A stretch of DNA of 64,000 bases from an uncultured Bacteroidia bacterium (GTDB lineage: Bacteria; Bacteroidota; Bacteroidia; NS11-12g; UBA9320): assembly GCA_943787465.1 (NCBI GenBank), contig CALSMN010000006.1, forward strand, positions 1-64,000, read 5' to 3'. The position numbers and the translations under genes were made by a program. This document shows positions 46,496 through 56,274 of this stretch, in pieces (positions within the stretch are counted from its first letter, which is position 1; each line of letters opens with the position of its first letter). The notes beneath the pieces were generated by a model. The model saw only the letters and a program-made list of their open reading frames with translations, was not told where the DNA came from and did not search any database.

Positions 46496-47953
46496 TCATT
46501 TTGATTTTCTGATAAAATTCAAAATTTTTTGAACTTCATCAGCCCATATTTTATCTTGGTCTGATAGATTAGCTATCGCCTTTATTTCGTTTACAATGGA
46601 AGATAATTTGGGTGATGTTTTTAGGGGATTTCTGTAACCTAAAGCTTTGCATGCCGTTAATAATTCTATAGCTTGGATACGTTCCACATTTTCAATCACT
46701 TTCAAGCATTTTGTTGCAGCATTTGCTCCCATGCTCACATGATCCTCTTGGCCATTGCTACTCTCAATGGTATCTACCGAAGATGGAGTACACAATTGTT
46801 TGTTTTGACTTACTATACTGGCTGCAGTATATTGAGCAATCATGAGCCCACTCTCCAAACCAGGATTACTTGTCAAGAAAGCAGGAAGGCCTCTTTTACC
46901 CTCTAAAAGACGATAAATTCTTCGTTCTGCTATACTTCCTATTTCGGCAATGGCAATCGCTAAAAAATCAAGCTGCATAGCCAGAGGCTGTCCATGGAAA
47001 TTACCTGCACTCAAAATTAAATCTTCATCAGGAAAAATATTTGGATTATCCGTTACTGCATTAATTTCAATCTCAAAAACAGCCGAAACTTGATGATACA
47101 CATCCTTACTCGCTCCATGAACCTGCGGCACACACCTAAAACTATAAGGGTCTTGTACATGTTCTTTTTCTTGATTGAATATTTCACTATCTGATAAATG
47201 ATTTAAAACTGCTTTTGCAGTTTCTAATTGCCCAGGGTGAGGCCTGATAATATGACTGAAAGCTAAAAAGGGTTCTTTTCTGCCATCATAGGCATCAATA
47301 CACAAAGCTGCGTGTATATCTGCACGATCTAAAATTTCTTTTGATTTGAATAGACATTGCAAACCATAGGCTTGCATAAATTGAGTTCCATTAATAAGTG
47401 CTAGACCCTCTTTAGGGCCTAAAACTAAACTACTTGGTGGAGAAAAGGTGATTTCATTTTGATTAGATGACCATACTTTTCCCTCACCAATCAAGGGCAA
47501 ACACAAATGACTTAATGGAGCTAAATCTCCACTGGCTCCCAAGCTTCCCAATTCATATACGACCGGAAGGGTATTGGAATTGTATAAATCCAATAATTTC
47601 TGAACTGTTCCAACTTGCACACCACTATGTCCCTGACTCAGACTTTTTGCTTTTAATAATAGCATGAGTTTGATGATGTCCTTTGGAACATAATCTCCCA
47701 TTCCACAAGCATGAGATCGGATTAAATTAATTTGTAATTGATTCAAATCTTCAGGAGCGATTTGTGTATTGCATAAGGATCCAAAACCCGTATTCACACC
47801 ATAAATAGGCACTTCAGCATGGTCTATTTTTTTCAATAAATAGGCATGGCATTTGCCTATCAAGTCTTTTGCCTTAGCAGACAACTCAATGGTTTTATCC
47901 ATTGACAGAATTTCCTTTACATCATTAATGCTGTGGTACGCTGTAAGATCCAT
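46496..47953 (-). CDS. hutH: Histidine ammonia-lyase
   Basis: This 485-residue enzyme deaminates histidine to urocanate. The MIO cofactor triad Ala-Ser-Gly is at residues 140-142 in GSLGASGDLAPLSH. The substrate-pocket Ser-His pair in LIRSHACG (80-81) favours histidine over tyrosine. YGVNTGFGSL at 51-60 holds the catalytic Tyr. Length is slightly below the usual 500 or so. No other hut gene is in the window. A lyase for aromatic amino acids is the alternative but less likely. Confidence 0.9.
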   Translation of the reverse strand: MDLTAYHSINDVKEILSMDKTIELSAKAKDLIGKCHAYLLKKIDHAEVPIYGVNTGFGSLCNTQIAPEDLNQLQINLIRSHACGMGDYVPKDIIKLMLLLKAKSLSQGHSGVQVGTVQKLLDLYNSNTLPVVYELGSLGASGDLAPLSHLCLPLIGEGKVWSSNQNEITFSPPSSLVLGPKEGLALINGTQFMQAYGLQCLFKSKEILDRADIHAALCIDAYDGRKEPFLAFSHIIRPHPGQLETAKAVLNHLSDSEIFNQEKEHVQDPYSFRCVPQVHGASKDVYHQVSAVFEIEINAVTDNPNIFPDEDLILSAGNFHGQPLAMQLDFLAIAIAEIGSIAERRIYRLLEGKRGLPAFLTSNPGLESGLMIAQYTAASIVSQNKQLCTPSSVDTIESSNGQEDHVSMGANAATKCLKVIENVERIQAIELLTACKALGYRNPLKTSPKLSSIVNEIKAIANLSDQDKIWADEVQKILNFIRKSK

Positions 47954-47965
47954 GAATGGACGAAA

Positions 47966-48730
47966 TTACGAATTTCTACTTTCCAAGGCTAATTTAGAAA
48001 TCACGGCTTTTGTATTTTCAGGAAAATCACCTTTCATCATCCAATCATAATACCCTCTATTTTCCCTAAATACATCTACAACCCGCTTGTTTTGATATTT
48101 ACCAAAATTAAAATAGGCTTCCCCATCCGATCCTCTTTTTATACGTCTAGCGAAGTCAAAAAATTCATTTTCTCCACTGAAAGCATGTAGAAAGTTTATA
48201 TTATTTTCCAATTCTTCATAAAAATCTATTTGTGCTTTGATCACTTCCCATGTAGCTACCGTGTCTGCTTTAGCCGAATGAGCATCTATGAGCTCTTTTC
48301 CACAATATTTTTTATATGCTGCAGCTAAATTCCGGGGCTCCATTTTGTGAAAAATTCGTTGTGCATCAATAAATTTTCTTTGAGTATCAAAGGCTACTTC
48401 AGCTCTGTAAAATTCCTCCGCTAACATCGGAAAATCAAATCGATTGCTATTAAATCCTCCAAAATCTGAATCCCCTAAAAATGAATTTAATTTTCCAGAA
48501 AATTCTTTAAACGTGGGTTTATCAATTACATCTTTATCCCATATACCATGAATTTCTGATACTTCTGGGGGTATCGGAATAGTTGGGTTAAACACCTGAT
48601 GCAGGTGTTCCTCTTGACCATCTGGATGTATTTTAATACAATATATCTCAACTATACGATCTTTGGATACCTGAATACCGGTCGTTTCTAAATCAAAAAC
48701 GACTAAAGGTTTATCTAATACTAAATTCAC
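47966..48730 (-). CDS. DnaQ-like 3'-5' exonuclease
   Basis: This 254-residue DEDDh exonuclease resembles the epsilon subunit of DNA polymerase III or RNase T-type proteins. Exo I is VVFDLETTG (Asp13, Glu15), Exo II lies in FGGFNSNRFDFPML and Exo III is DAHSAKADTVATWEV. The C-terminal part (FNFGKYQNKRVVDVFREN) matches a small domain often found on Bacteroidota exonucleases. It is 12 bases from hutH on the same strand. Whether it proofreads or acts in repair is unknown. Confidence 0.88.
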   Translation of the reverse strand: MNLVLDKPLVVFDLETTGIQVSKDRIVEIYCIKIHPDGQEEHLHQVFNPTIPIPPEVSEIHGIWDKDVIDKPTFKEFSGKLNSFLGDSDFGGFNSNRFDFPMLAEEFYRAEVAFDTQRKFIDAQRIFHKMEPRNLAAAYKKYCGKELIDAHSAKADTVATWEVIKAQIDFYEELENNINFLHAFSGENEFFDFARRIKRGSDGEAYFNFGKYQNKRVVDVFRENRGYYDWMMKGDFPENTKAVISKLALESRNS

Positions 48731-48810
48731 AAAGCAAAGTTAACTCGGAATTGATGGAGAATTAAGCGATTATTATCCACGATAAAATCAAAACTCCTAT
48801 TTCCTATTGA

Positions 48811-49176
48811 TTACAACCGATACGCTGCAAATACACATCCCGGGGCGGTAGTTGTCCCTCCTATATTCTGTGTAAAGCCCGTCCCTTGCCATGCTTGTAT
48901 CCGATAGCTATCCGTCCCATCACTATAGATGACCGTATGGATACTCGAGGTCATCTCTGTATCTCCATCCTCACTGCTCTCCTCGACTATCGTGTTTAGG
49001 TTATTCACCAACGCTATGCGTCTCACTCCTGTATTAGTATTGTTATCCTCCCAATCTACCGTCGCCATGATTACATAATACCCCGCCTGTGATGGGGTAA
49101 ATACGCCTGTACTCAATTCATACTCTCCTCTGGTATCATTCTTATGATCATGTCCTTTACCTTTAGCATGGAGCAA
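48811..49176 (-). pseudogene. Orphan C-terminal C1q-like domain fragment of a surface protein
   Basis: These 121 codons encode a C1q/TNF-like jelly-roll: GVFTPSQAGYYVIMATVDW, RIALVNNLNTIVEES, VIYSDGTDSYRIQAWQGTG, ending APGCVFAAYRL. In Bacteroidota such domains end long collagen-like or trimeric surface proteins. Here nothing precedes it: in the same frame a stop lies just upstream (about 49185), and no signal peptide or stalk is present. The first ATG is probably internal. Its base composition is richer in GC than the flanks, which suggests it came from elsewhere. The N-terminal remnant at 39178-39421 belongs to a similar protein class. Confidence 0.6.
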
Positions 49177-49485
49177 AGCATTTCAATATATGTATAGTTT
49201 CTTTTCATAGAATTTTACCAGTTAATTTGAGCTGTTGAGTATTTAAATCACAATAAAAGTCACAAAAAACAATAGACAAACTATCTCAAATATGATATTA
49301 GTCATCATTGGATATGATTTTTATACCATCTATTTGTATAACACCTAAATTATTGAATTATTCGCATTAAGGGTTAGGCTCTTTAGATAAATACGTTCAA
49401 AAAATCCATGGGTGAGCACCCTCTTAATAATTTTAAAAGTTTGATTTCATTATAGCCATTTCTAATTCATACTATTGTAGTTAAA
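49177..49485. other. Gap before prmA, no gene seen
   Basis: No credible reading frame, RNA gene or repeat was recognised. It holds the abrupt 5' boundary of the C1q fragment and presumably the promoter of prmA, but I could not fit a Bacteroidota -33/-7 pair with confidence. Confidence 0.4.
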
Positions 49486-50310
49486 ATGAAGTATAAAGCA
49501 ATCCACATACAATGCGATGATGAACTTGCCGAGACCATCTCCTTTCTACTTCAAGAAATGGGCTATGAAGGCACTTCCTATGAAAATGACATCTTAATAG
49601 CCTATTGTGATTCCAATTTATTGGATCGTTCAGCATTGGATCAACTACTAATTCCATTCCAACTTGTTCCTATAAAAATTACGGATGTTCCATTGCAAAA
49701 CTGGAATAAGCTATGGGAAAAGAATTTCAAATCTGCCGATCTGGGGGAACACATTCATTCTAGAGCTCCTTTTCATCCTCCAAAGTTGGTAAAGCATGAT
49801 ATCATCATTTTACCCAAAATGGCTTTTGGAACGGGTCATCATGAGACTACACAATTATCGGCAATAGCACTTGAAAAAATAGATTGTAGTGATAAAACAG
49901 TATTGGATATGGGATGTGGAAGTGGACTTTTAGCGATATTGGCTTCACAAAAAGGAGCCAAGCATATTTTTGCTATCGACTATGATGACAATTGTATTCA
50001 GAACACCCTTGAGAACATACAATTAAATAAGGTTAAAAACGTTGAAGTCATAAAGGACAACTCATTGCAACAGATTCAAGGAAAATTGGACATCATTGTC
50101 AGTAATATTGTAAAGAATATAAACCTTCATTTACTCCCAGAATTTGCTGAAAAAATAAAAACAAACGGCACGTTAATTTTGTGCGGTTTTATCGCCGAAG
50201 ATGAGGCAATTTTGATTCAAAAAGCTCATGAATATGGGTTCAAACTAATCAATAAAAACATAAAAAAATCTTGGTTACAAACTCAATTTATCAAGCACCA
50301 TGTTGACTAA
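49486..50310 (+). CDS. prmA: Ribosomal protein L11 methyltransferase
   Basis: This 274-residue Rossmann-fold methyltransferase trimethylates L11. SAM motif I is VLDMGCGSGLLAIL (about residues 138-151), preceded by the PrmA signature AFGTGHHETTQLS, and motif IV is IIVSNIVKNINL. The N-terminal ferredoxin-like substrate domain is present. Its end overlaps the start of the next, very long gene by 11 bases, so the two are probably coupled. Confidence 0.93.
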   Translation: MKYKAIHIQCDDELAETISFLLQEMGYEGTSYENDILIAYCDSNLLDRSALDQLLIPFQLVPIKITDVPLQNWNKLWEKNFKSADLGEHIHSRAPFHPPKLVKHDIIILPKMAFGTGHHETTQLSAIALEKIDCSDKTVLDMGCGSGLLAILASQKGAKHIFAIDYDDNCIQNTLENIQLNKVKNVEVIKDNSLQQIQGKLDIIVSNIVKNINLHLLPEFAEKIKTNGTLILCGFIAEDEAILIQKAHEYGFKLINKNIKKSWLQTQFIKHHVD

Positions 50311-53300
50311 ACGACACCTATTTCTCGCATGTATTTTCCTCCAATTACTTGGCTATGGACAACGTTCATTTTCTCGAAAACCTGCACTATTTATAACTGA
50401 GTACAACACCTATCTTTCTAGCGAAAGTGACCGTTCAAGTAAGAAACTTTTGGAATCATTTACGACTAAATGGGATTCTGGAAAATTTGTAGAACCCGAA
50501 CAACGCAACATTATTACAGTAGCAAATACTATGTTGATGAATGATTTGGATAAAGCAACATTTATATTATTTACAGAAACCATGCTGTATGCAAAGGATT
50601 CTGTAGACGAACCCAAATACATCAGCTGGTCTAAAGCACTGACGCCTGCTTTGTCGTCTGGTAATCAAACATTTAAAACATTACTTACGGCATCACGGAA
50701 CTTATTTCGAGACAATACTATATATGAATCTCAAACTAAGAAATGGTATAGTAATTCTGCCAACTACCGATTTATATTTGAAAATAACCGTGTAAAAATT
50801 GAATTTAAAAGTATTGATCTTACCTGCCAGGCACATGTTGATCAAATCCATATTTATAATACCTCAGGAAGCTATTATTTAGATACCGATGTATGGGAGG
50901 GCTACAAAGGTAAAATTACATGGGAACGTGTAGGTTTTGGTAAAGACAATATTTTTGCTGAAATACTAGGCTCCTATGAGTTAAAATTTGATAAGGCTGA
51001 ATTAGCCGTTGATTCCGCATTATTTACGAACACTGATTTCTTAGACAAACCCCTCCTTGGAAAATTAACTGATCGTGCATCAAGTGCTGACAATATAGAC
51101 ACGGAATCCCTCAAAAAGTCACAATTTCCTCAGTTTTTTTCTTATGATAAGCAGGTTGATTTGGGCTCTTATCTAGACAATACCGTTCTTTTTAAAGGTG
51201 GATTTGCCATGAAAGGATCTGAGACTATTTCTACTGGAGATCCAGACAATCCATCTGTCATCGAAATATATTACAAAAATCAAAAAAGAGTAATCGCCAA
51301 ATCCCCCTACTTCAGTTTGAAAGAGGGAAAAATTAGTGCTCAACAAAGTGAGGTTACCATGCTCACCGATAGTGGTACTATTTTTCATCCAAATTTAAAA
51401 TTCAACCTAAACCTTGATAAAAAAATTCTTCTTTTGCTTCGAGGAAAAGAAGGCTTACAACAAGCTCCTTTTTATGATGACGACCATCAAATTGATATCT
51501 ATGTAGATAAAATCATCTGGAATTTAACCCTACCAAAAATTGAGTTTGACGTAGATGGTGAAGAGAAAAAAGCATTCATAGAATCACAAAGTTTTTATAA
51601 AGATGTTCGCTATGAAAAGATACCTCGAGGTATCTTAAAATATCATCCCCTATCCAAAATGAGGGATTATGTGGTCACCTATAGAACTCGTAATTTTACG
51701 TTGAATGAATATGCCAATTGGATGGGTAGTAAACCGCTCTATTTAAAATCTCAGATTATTGAATTGGCTGACTTAGGATATCTCTTCTATAATCCAGCAA
51801 CCGATAGTATTAAAATTAGAAGAAAATTAGATCATGCTGTTTTGGCACATAAAAAACTCATGGATTATGATGTTATTCGATTTTCCTCTGTAATTTCTGC
51901 TCGATCAAATGCATTCTTGAACTTAATAAACAACACATTTGTTATTGAAGGTGTTCGTGCTTTTAAGTTTAGCGACAGTCAAAGTGTATACGCATTCCCA
52001 CATGAACAGACCGTCATCTTAAAAAATAAACGCAGAATGGAATTTGGGGGTAAATTAACTGCTGGTAAATTTGATTTTTATTCCGACAAATTTGAATTTG
52101 ATTATTTTGATTTTGATATTTCCTCTGATAATATTTCCAAAATGGTCATTTTCACCAAAGACCTTTCTGGAAAACCGGGTTTAGTTGCCGTAAAATCAGT
52201 ACTTCGTGACATCAATGGAACTCTAGAAATTGATAAGTCAACCAATAAGTCGGGCTTAGAAAATTTTCCAGAATACCCTCGATTTACCAGTAAAAAAGGG
52301 TCGGTCATCGCTTATGATAAATCCGAAATTCATAATGGGGCCTATGACAAAGAGCGATTTCGATTTGAAGTAGATCCGTTCACGATTGAAAATTTAGATA
52401 ATTTCACTACCGAAGATTTGAGCTTCCCAGGCACTTTTGTTGCAGGTGGTATTATTCCGGACTTCGCATTTGAAGCAAAAATAATGGATGATTATTCTCT
52501 TGGTTTTGAACGAACAAACCCTCCAGGCGGTTACCCGATGTATGAAGGTAAAGGCCATGCAAATATGGATATACGACTGAGTGAGGAGGGATTTACAGCA
52601 AAAGGAGAAGTAACCTATGAAGGAGCTACGATGAAATCCAATGATATTTTACTGACTCCAGACTACACCCTCGCCAACGCAGAATCCTACTCCATTTCAG
52701 AAAATGAAAGATATCCAAATTTAGTTGCAGAAAATGTACAAACCAAATGGCTGCCTAATCAAGACTCCATGTACATCAATACCAATAACCATTCCGTAAA
52801 TGTATTGAGAAATCAGCAAAAATTTAACGGAAATCTAGTACAAACAAGCCAACAACTATCGGGCAACGGAATTTTAGAATGGGATAAAGCTACACTTCAA
52901 TCCAAGGATATGAAATTTAAACCCAATGAGGTTTTAGCCAAAATATCCGCTGTTGAAATTGTGAGTTTGTCTTCGGATAAAATTGCATTTTCATCCGACA
53001 ATCTTAATGCTCATGTAGACTTCAATCGTCAAATTGGAGACTTTAAGGCAAATGAATTGGGTAGGCTGACCCACCTTCCTTACAATCAGTTTTCGTGCTC
53101 TATGGATGAATATACATGGGATATGAAAAACCATACCATTGCATTCAATAAAGGACCACAACTCGCTAAAAATAAATCCTATTTTATGAGCACTAAATAT
53201 GACCAAGAAGGGTTGCGTTTTGAAAGTACAAAGGCTCTATTTGATATTGAAAAAGGAATTATATATGCCGAAGAAGTTCCCTATGTAGATGTGGCTGACA

Positions 53301-54682
53301 GTCGTATATTCCCATTCAATAAATCCATTGAAATTCATGAAAGTGCAGATATCCAAAGACTAGAAAAGGCTAAAATTTTAGCTTCAAGAAACAAAAAATA
53401 TCACGAATTATATGATGGCTCCATTAAAATTGAGGGTCGATATGCCATAAGTGGATCTGCTAATTATGTCTATAAAGACAAATACAATACGGGTCAAGTT
53501 ATCCATTTTAAAACCATACGCATGAGAGGCAAAGGAGATACCTCCATCATTGCATCGGGATCGGTACAAGATTCATCCAATTTTATACTAAGTCCTATGA
53601 TTGGGTATAAAGGTGTGACTGAATTGTATAGCCATCATCCTGATATATCCTTCAATGGCTACGTGAAACCTTTGCATACGATAACTCAATACCCCAGTAG
53701 CTGGTTTAGATACAACGGACAACCCGACCCAAAAGAAGTAATTATCCCTGCTACTGAAATTCTTAACCAAGATCGAAGAACCATGTATGCTGCCATCAGT
53801 ATTGCCAATGATAGCACACATATTTACCCCAGTTTATTCAATTTCAAACGCAGTTATGCCGATCTAGAACTCACCTCAGATACCGGTATTTTTTTCTATG
53901 ATGAAAATAAAACTACATTTTTTGTGGGAGATTCAATGAAACTCAAAGAAGGTGCATTACGAGGAAGTTATCTAAGTTTCAATGAATCCAATGGAACCAT
54001 TTATAGCGAAGGGAAAATTGATTTTGGATTAAATACAGATCCCCATTTTAATGCGGAACTTGCTGGGAATATCACCAAACTTGGTTCAGATTCCGTATTT
54101 ATGATTGAAGCTTTAATGGCATTAAAAATGACCCTACCCGATGAGTGCTATCAACGAATGGCCGAGATAATTAATGAAAATGGGGACAATAATTCATCGA
54201 TAGAAACTGACCAGCCTAGGGTAGAAAAAGCCTTGGCTGAATTTTTAGAAGATAATAAATTAAGAAAAGCAATGGAATTTACATCTTCCACCAAGGAAAT
54301 AAAATTACCCAATGATTTTAATCCTGATTTTTTATTAACTAATGTAAACTTACATTATAATAATCAGATGAAACAATTTATCAGTTCTGAATCTATTGAT
54401 GTTGCTACTATCCACGGAATTCCTGTAAACAAAGAACTTAAAGCACGAATGGCCATCAACAAAAAAAGAAGTAGTGTTAAATTCACTCTTTACATCGAAG
54501 CAAGCAAATATGACTGGTTTTATATCGACTACTATATGGGAGCAATTAATGTAGCTAGTACGGATAAAACATTTAATGAACTCATTAAAACGAAAGGAGC
54601 CAAATTAAGTAAAGGGAAATTTAGAATACGAATGGCTAGTCCTCGGACAGTCGACTTATTTTTAGTGAAAACTAAAGAATAG
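50300..54682 (+). CDS. Very large exported protein of unknown function, beta-rich
   Basis: This 1460-residue protein has a signal peptide (KRHLFLACIFLQLLGYGQ) and no later membrane helix. I do not recognise a named domain. Much of it alternates short charged and hydrophobic strands with recurring phrases such as KISAQQSEVTMLTDSG, FDFYSDKFEFDYFDF, KGEVTYEGATMKSNDILL and YSEGKIDFGLN, which resemble the stacked-strand style of LptA/LptD-N or AsmA-like periplasmic proteins. A shorter alpha/beta end follows (about 1270-1460). It follows prmA with an 11-base overlap. A periplasmic or outer-membrane assembly role is a guess. The frame is intact over 4.4 kb, so it is under selection. Confidence 0.8.
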   Translation: MLTKRHLFLACIFLQLLGYGQRSFSRKPALFITEYNTYLSSESDRSSKKLLESFTTKWDSGKFVEPEQRNIITVANTMLMNDLDKATFILFTETMLYAKDSVDEPKYISWSKALTPALSSGNQTFKTLLTASRNLFRDNTIYESQTKKWYSNSANYRFIFENNRVKIEFKSIDLTCQAHVDQIHIYNTSGSYYLDTDVWEGYKGKITWERVGFGKDNIFAEILGSYELKFDKAELAVDSALFTNTDFLDKPLLGKLTDRASSADNIDTESLKKSQFPQFFSYDKQVDLGSYLDNTVLFKGGFAMKGSETISTGDPDNPSVIEIYYKNQKRVIAKSPYFSLKEGKISAQQSEVTMLTDSGTIFHPNLKFNLNLDKKILLLLRGKEGLQQAPFYDDDHQIDIYVDKIIWNLTLPKIEFDVDGEEKKAFIESQSFYKDVRYEKIPRGILKYHPLSKMRDYVVTYRTRNFTLNEYANWMGSKPLYLKSQIIELADLGYLFYNPATDSIKIRRKLDHAVLAHKKLMDYDVIRFSSVISARSNAFLNLINNTFVIEGVRAFKFSDSQSVYAFPHEQTVILKNKRRMEFGGKLTAGKFDFYSDKFEFDYFDFDISSDNISKMVIFTKDLSGKPGLVAVKSVLRDINGTLEIDKSTNKSGLENFPEYPRFTSKKGSVIAYDKSEIHNGAYDKERFRFEVDPFTIENLDNFTTEDLSFPGTFVAGGIIPDFAFEAKIMDDYSLGFERTNPPGGYPMYEGKGHANMDIRLSEEGFTAKGEVTYEGATMKSNDILLTPDYTLANAESYSISENERYPNLVAENVQTKWLPNQDSMYINTNNHSVNVLRNQQKFNGNLVQTSQQLSGNGILEWDKATLQSKDMKFKPNEVLAKISAVEIVSLSSDKIAFSSDNLNAHVDFNRQIGDFKANELGRLTHLPYNQFSCSMDEYTWDMKNHTIAFNKGPQLAKNKSYFMSTKYDQEGLRFESTKALFDIEKGIIYAEEVPYVDVADSRIFPFNKSIEIHESADIQRLEKAKILASRNKKYHELYDGSIKIEGRYAISGSANYVYKDKYNTGQVIHFKTIRMRGKGDTSIIASGSVQDSSNFILSPMIGYKGVTELYSHHPDISFNGYVKPLHTITQYPSSWFRYNGQPDPKEVIIPATEILNQDRRTMYAAISIANDSTHIYPSLFNFKRSYADLELTSDTGIFFYDENKTTFFVGDSMKLKEGALRGSYLSFNESNGTIYSEGKIDFGLNTDPHFNAELAGNITKLGSDSVFMIEALMALKMTLPDECYQRMAEIINENGDNNSSIETDQPRVEKALAEFLEDNKLRKAMEFTSSTKEIKLPNDFNPDFLLTNVNLHYNNQMKQFISSESIDVATIHGIPVNKELKARMAINKKRSSVKFTLYIEASKYDWFYIDYYMGAINVASTDKTFNELIKTKGAKLSKGKFRIRMASPRTVDLFLVKTKE

Positions 54683-54685
54683 AAG

Positions 54686-55291
54686 TTAGTTTAATTTAAG
54701 TTGACGGAAACCTTTTGTAAAATAAACCAGACTTATGGCAACTATAATGTGACTAATATTGGTTGATTCAAAATGATATTTGTTTTTGAAAATAGCAAAA
54801 ATGACTGCGGAAATAAACAGCAAAGCAATCCCCCATAATATGGGTATAACCTCAGATTTATTTTGAGTGAAATGAGTTAGTAAAGCACTAGAACCGATAC
54901 CTAACATACCAATCATTCCGTAAATCATTATTGGCAAAAAATGATGTCCAAAAAATAACCAGACCAATGAGAGGACAAACAAAAATGAATTGATATATTT
55001 AATCACCCTAATTCCATTGAAACGAGAAAATAAAATACAACCTTTGGTGAATTCAAAGACTGAAAATAGACTCAATACTCGAGAAATCATGAGTAAATTA
55101 GTTGACAACTTAACATTAGATAAAGGTAAATGACCAAAGGCGGCAACTCCCGAAGAAAGAGCTGTAAAAAATAAAAAATACACCCACGATTTGGCTGTAA
55201 TTTGATTCTTGTTTAAAAAAACAAGAATCAGACCAACGATCCAAATTAGAATATTTGATAAAAAACTAATCCAAACAGCTATTGTATCCAT
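54686..55291 (-). CDS. Uncharacterised polytopic membrane protein
   Basis: This 201-residue protein has about seven hydrophobic helices (for example NILIWIVGLILVFL, WVYFLFFTALSSGVAAF, SFLFVLSLVWLFFGHHF and HIIVAISLVYFTKGF). I do not recognise a catalytic motif. It shares one base with the upstream thioesterase gene and is the last gene of a four-gene minus-strand operon with two thioesterases and an acyltransferase, which may point to membrane or lipid function. Confidence 0.75.
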   Translation of the reverse strand: MDTIAVWISFLSNILIWIVGLILVFLNKNQITAKSWVYFLFFTALSSGVAAFGHLPLSNVKLSTNLLMISRVLSLFSVFEFTKGCILFSRFNGIRVIKYINSFLFVLSLVWLFFGHHFLPIMIYGMIGMLGIGSSALLTHFTQNKSEVIPILWGIALLFISAVIFAIFKNKYHFESTNISHIIVAISLVYFTKGFRQLKLN

Positions 55292-55728
55292 TAATTCTTT
55301 GTCTTAAATAAGATTGAGTTAAGCGCTTTACTGGTTAATGCAACCGGTTTGTTTTTTTGATAATCAAAACTAACTAGTGCTGTTCGGATATTAGCCATGT
55401 GCTTATTCTGAGTACTATTTGTGAATTTATAATACAAGTTAAATGAGGAAGTGCCTGTTATTTCAGTGGCTATCTCCATTTTAATTTGATCTCCGAGTCT
55501 CCCCTCACAAGAAAATGTGATGGCAGCATCTGCTTGTATTAGAGCGGTTCCACCAAAATCTAATTCTGTAAAATTACACGTGGCAAAAAAACGTACTCGA
55601 GCTTCTTGTGCAAAAGCCAAAAATTGTTGATTACCCATGTGGTTACCGTAATTTAAGTCTGAAACTCTCACTTGCATTGCGGTTGTAAATTGCCAAACCG
55701 TAGGCATTTCTATTTTCATTCTTTTCAT
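55291..55728 (-). CDS. Hot-dog fold acyl-CoA thioesterase
   Basis: This 145-residue protein belongs to the 4-hydroxybenzoyl-CoA thioesterase/YbgC group. RVSDLNYGNHMGNQQFLAFAQEARVRF shows the hot-dog helix and the usual acid position, and the C-terminal strand FTNSTQNKHMANIRTALVSFD is typical. The motif has NYGNHM where many members have D.YGHVNN, so the catalytic residue may be Asp in SDLNYG. It overlaps the acyltransferase gene by 4 bases (ATGA), so coupling is likely. Substrate is unknown. Confidence 0.8.
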   Translation of the reverse strand: MKRMKIEMPTVWQFTTAMQVRVSDLNYGNHMGNQQFLAFAQEARVRFFATCNFTELDFGGTALIQADAAITFSCEGRLGDQIKMEIATEITGTSSFNLYYKFTNSTQNKHMANIRTALVSFDYQKNKPVALTSKALNSILFKTKN

Positions 55729-56273
55729 CGAACTCCTTTTTCTGGATACTTTCCTTTGAATTGTCTAAAGTAATCTTTAAAATCTACTATAGTTTCTTCT
55801 ACACCTTTAGTGATATAATAAGGTTCATTCACCTCTATTATTTTAGTCGTATAATCAAATCCTATTTTTACAATAGGAATATTTGCTTTTTGCGCAATAA
55901 AATAAAACCCGGTTTTCCATTGCTCATTATATTCTCTTGTTCCTTCAGGCGTAATTGTCGTAATAAATGTTTCCTGTGATCGATATACTTCTACCATGGT
56001 ATCAACAAAATTCATTTTTTTAGAACGTTCTACCGGAAAACCACCTAATGCTTTAAATAGATAGCCAATCGGCCAAACAAACAATTCTTTTTTGCCAATA
56101 TATTTTGGATTAAAATTAGGAGTCATGGTGCGATATAATAATCCTACCATAAAATCCCAATTACTGGTATGTGGTGCAACTACAATCAAATATTTAGACA
56201 AGGGAGGCATCTGACCTTTGACTTTCCACCCCCATACATTCTCAAAAATCCATCGTGATATTCGCTTTAACAT
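55725..56273 (-). CDS. Lysophospholipid/glycerol acyltransferase (PlsC-like)
   Basis: This 182-residue protein has the acyltransferase motif HTSNWD at residues 35-40 (HX4D), a second block FPVERSKKMNF and the PEGTRE motif. It lacks the membrane helices of full-length PlsC and belongs to the short LPLAT-like group common in Bacteroidota. It sits between two thioesterases, with a 1-base gap to one and a 4-base overlap with the other. It probably moves an acyl chain onto a lipid or glycolipid at the inner membrane. Confidence 0.85.
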   Translation of the reverse strand: MLKRISRWIFENVWGWKVKGQMPPLSKYLIVVAPHTSNWDFMVGLLYRTMTPNFNPKYIGKKELFVWPIGYLFKALGGFPVERSKKMNFVDTMVEVYRSQETFITTITPEGTREYNEQWKTGFYFIAQKANIPIVKIGFDYTTKIIEVNEPYYITKGVEETIVDFKDYFRQFKGKYPEKGVR

Positions 56274-56274
56274 T

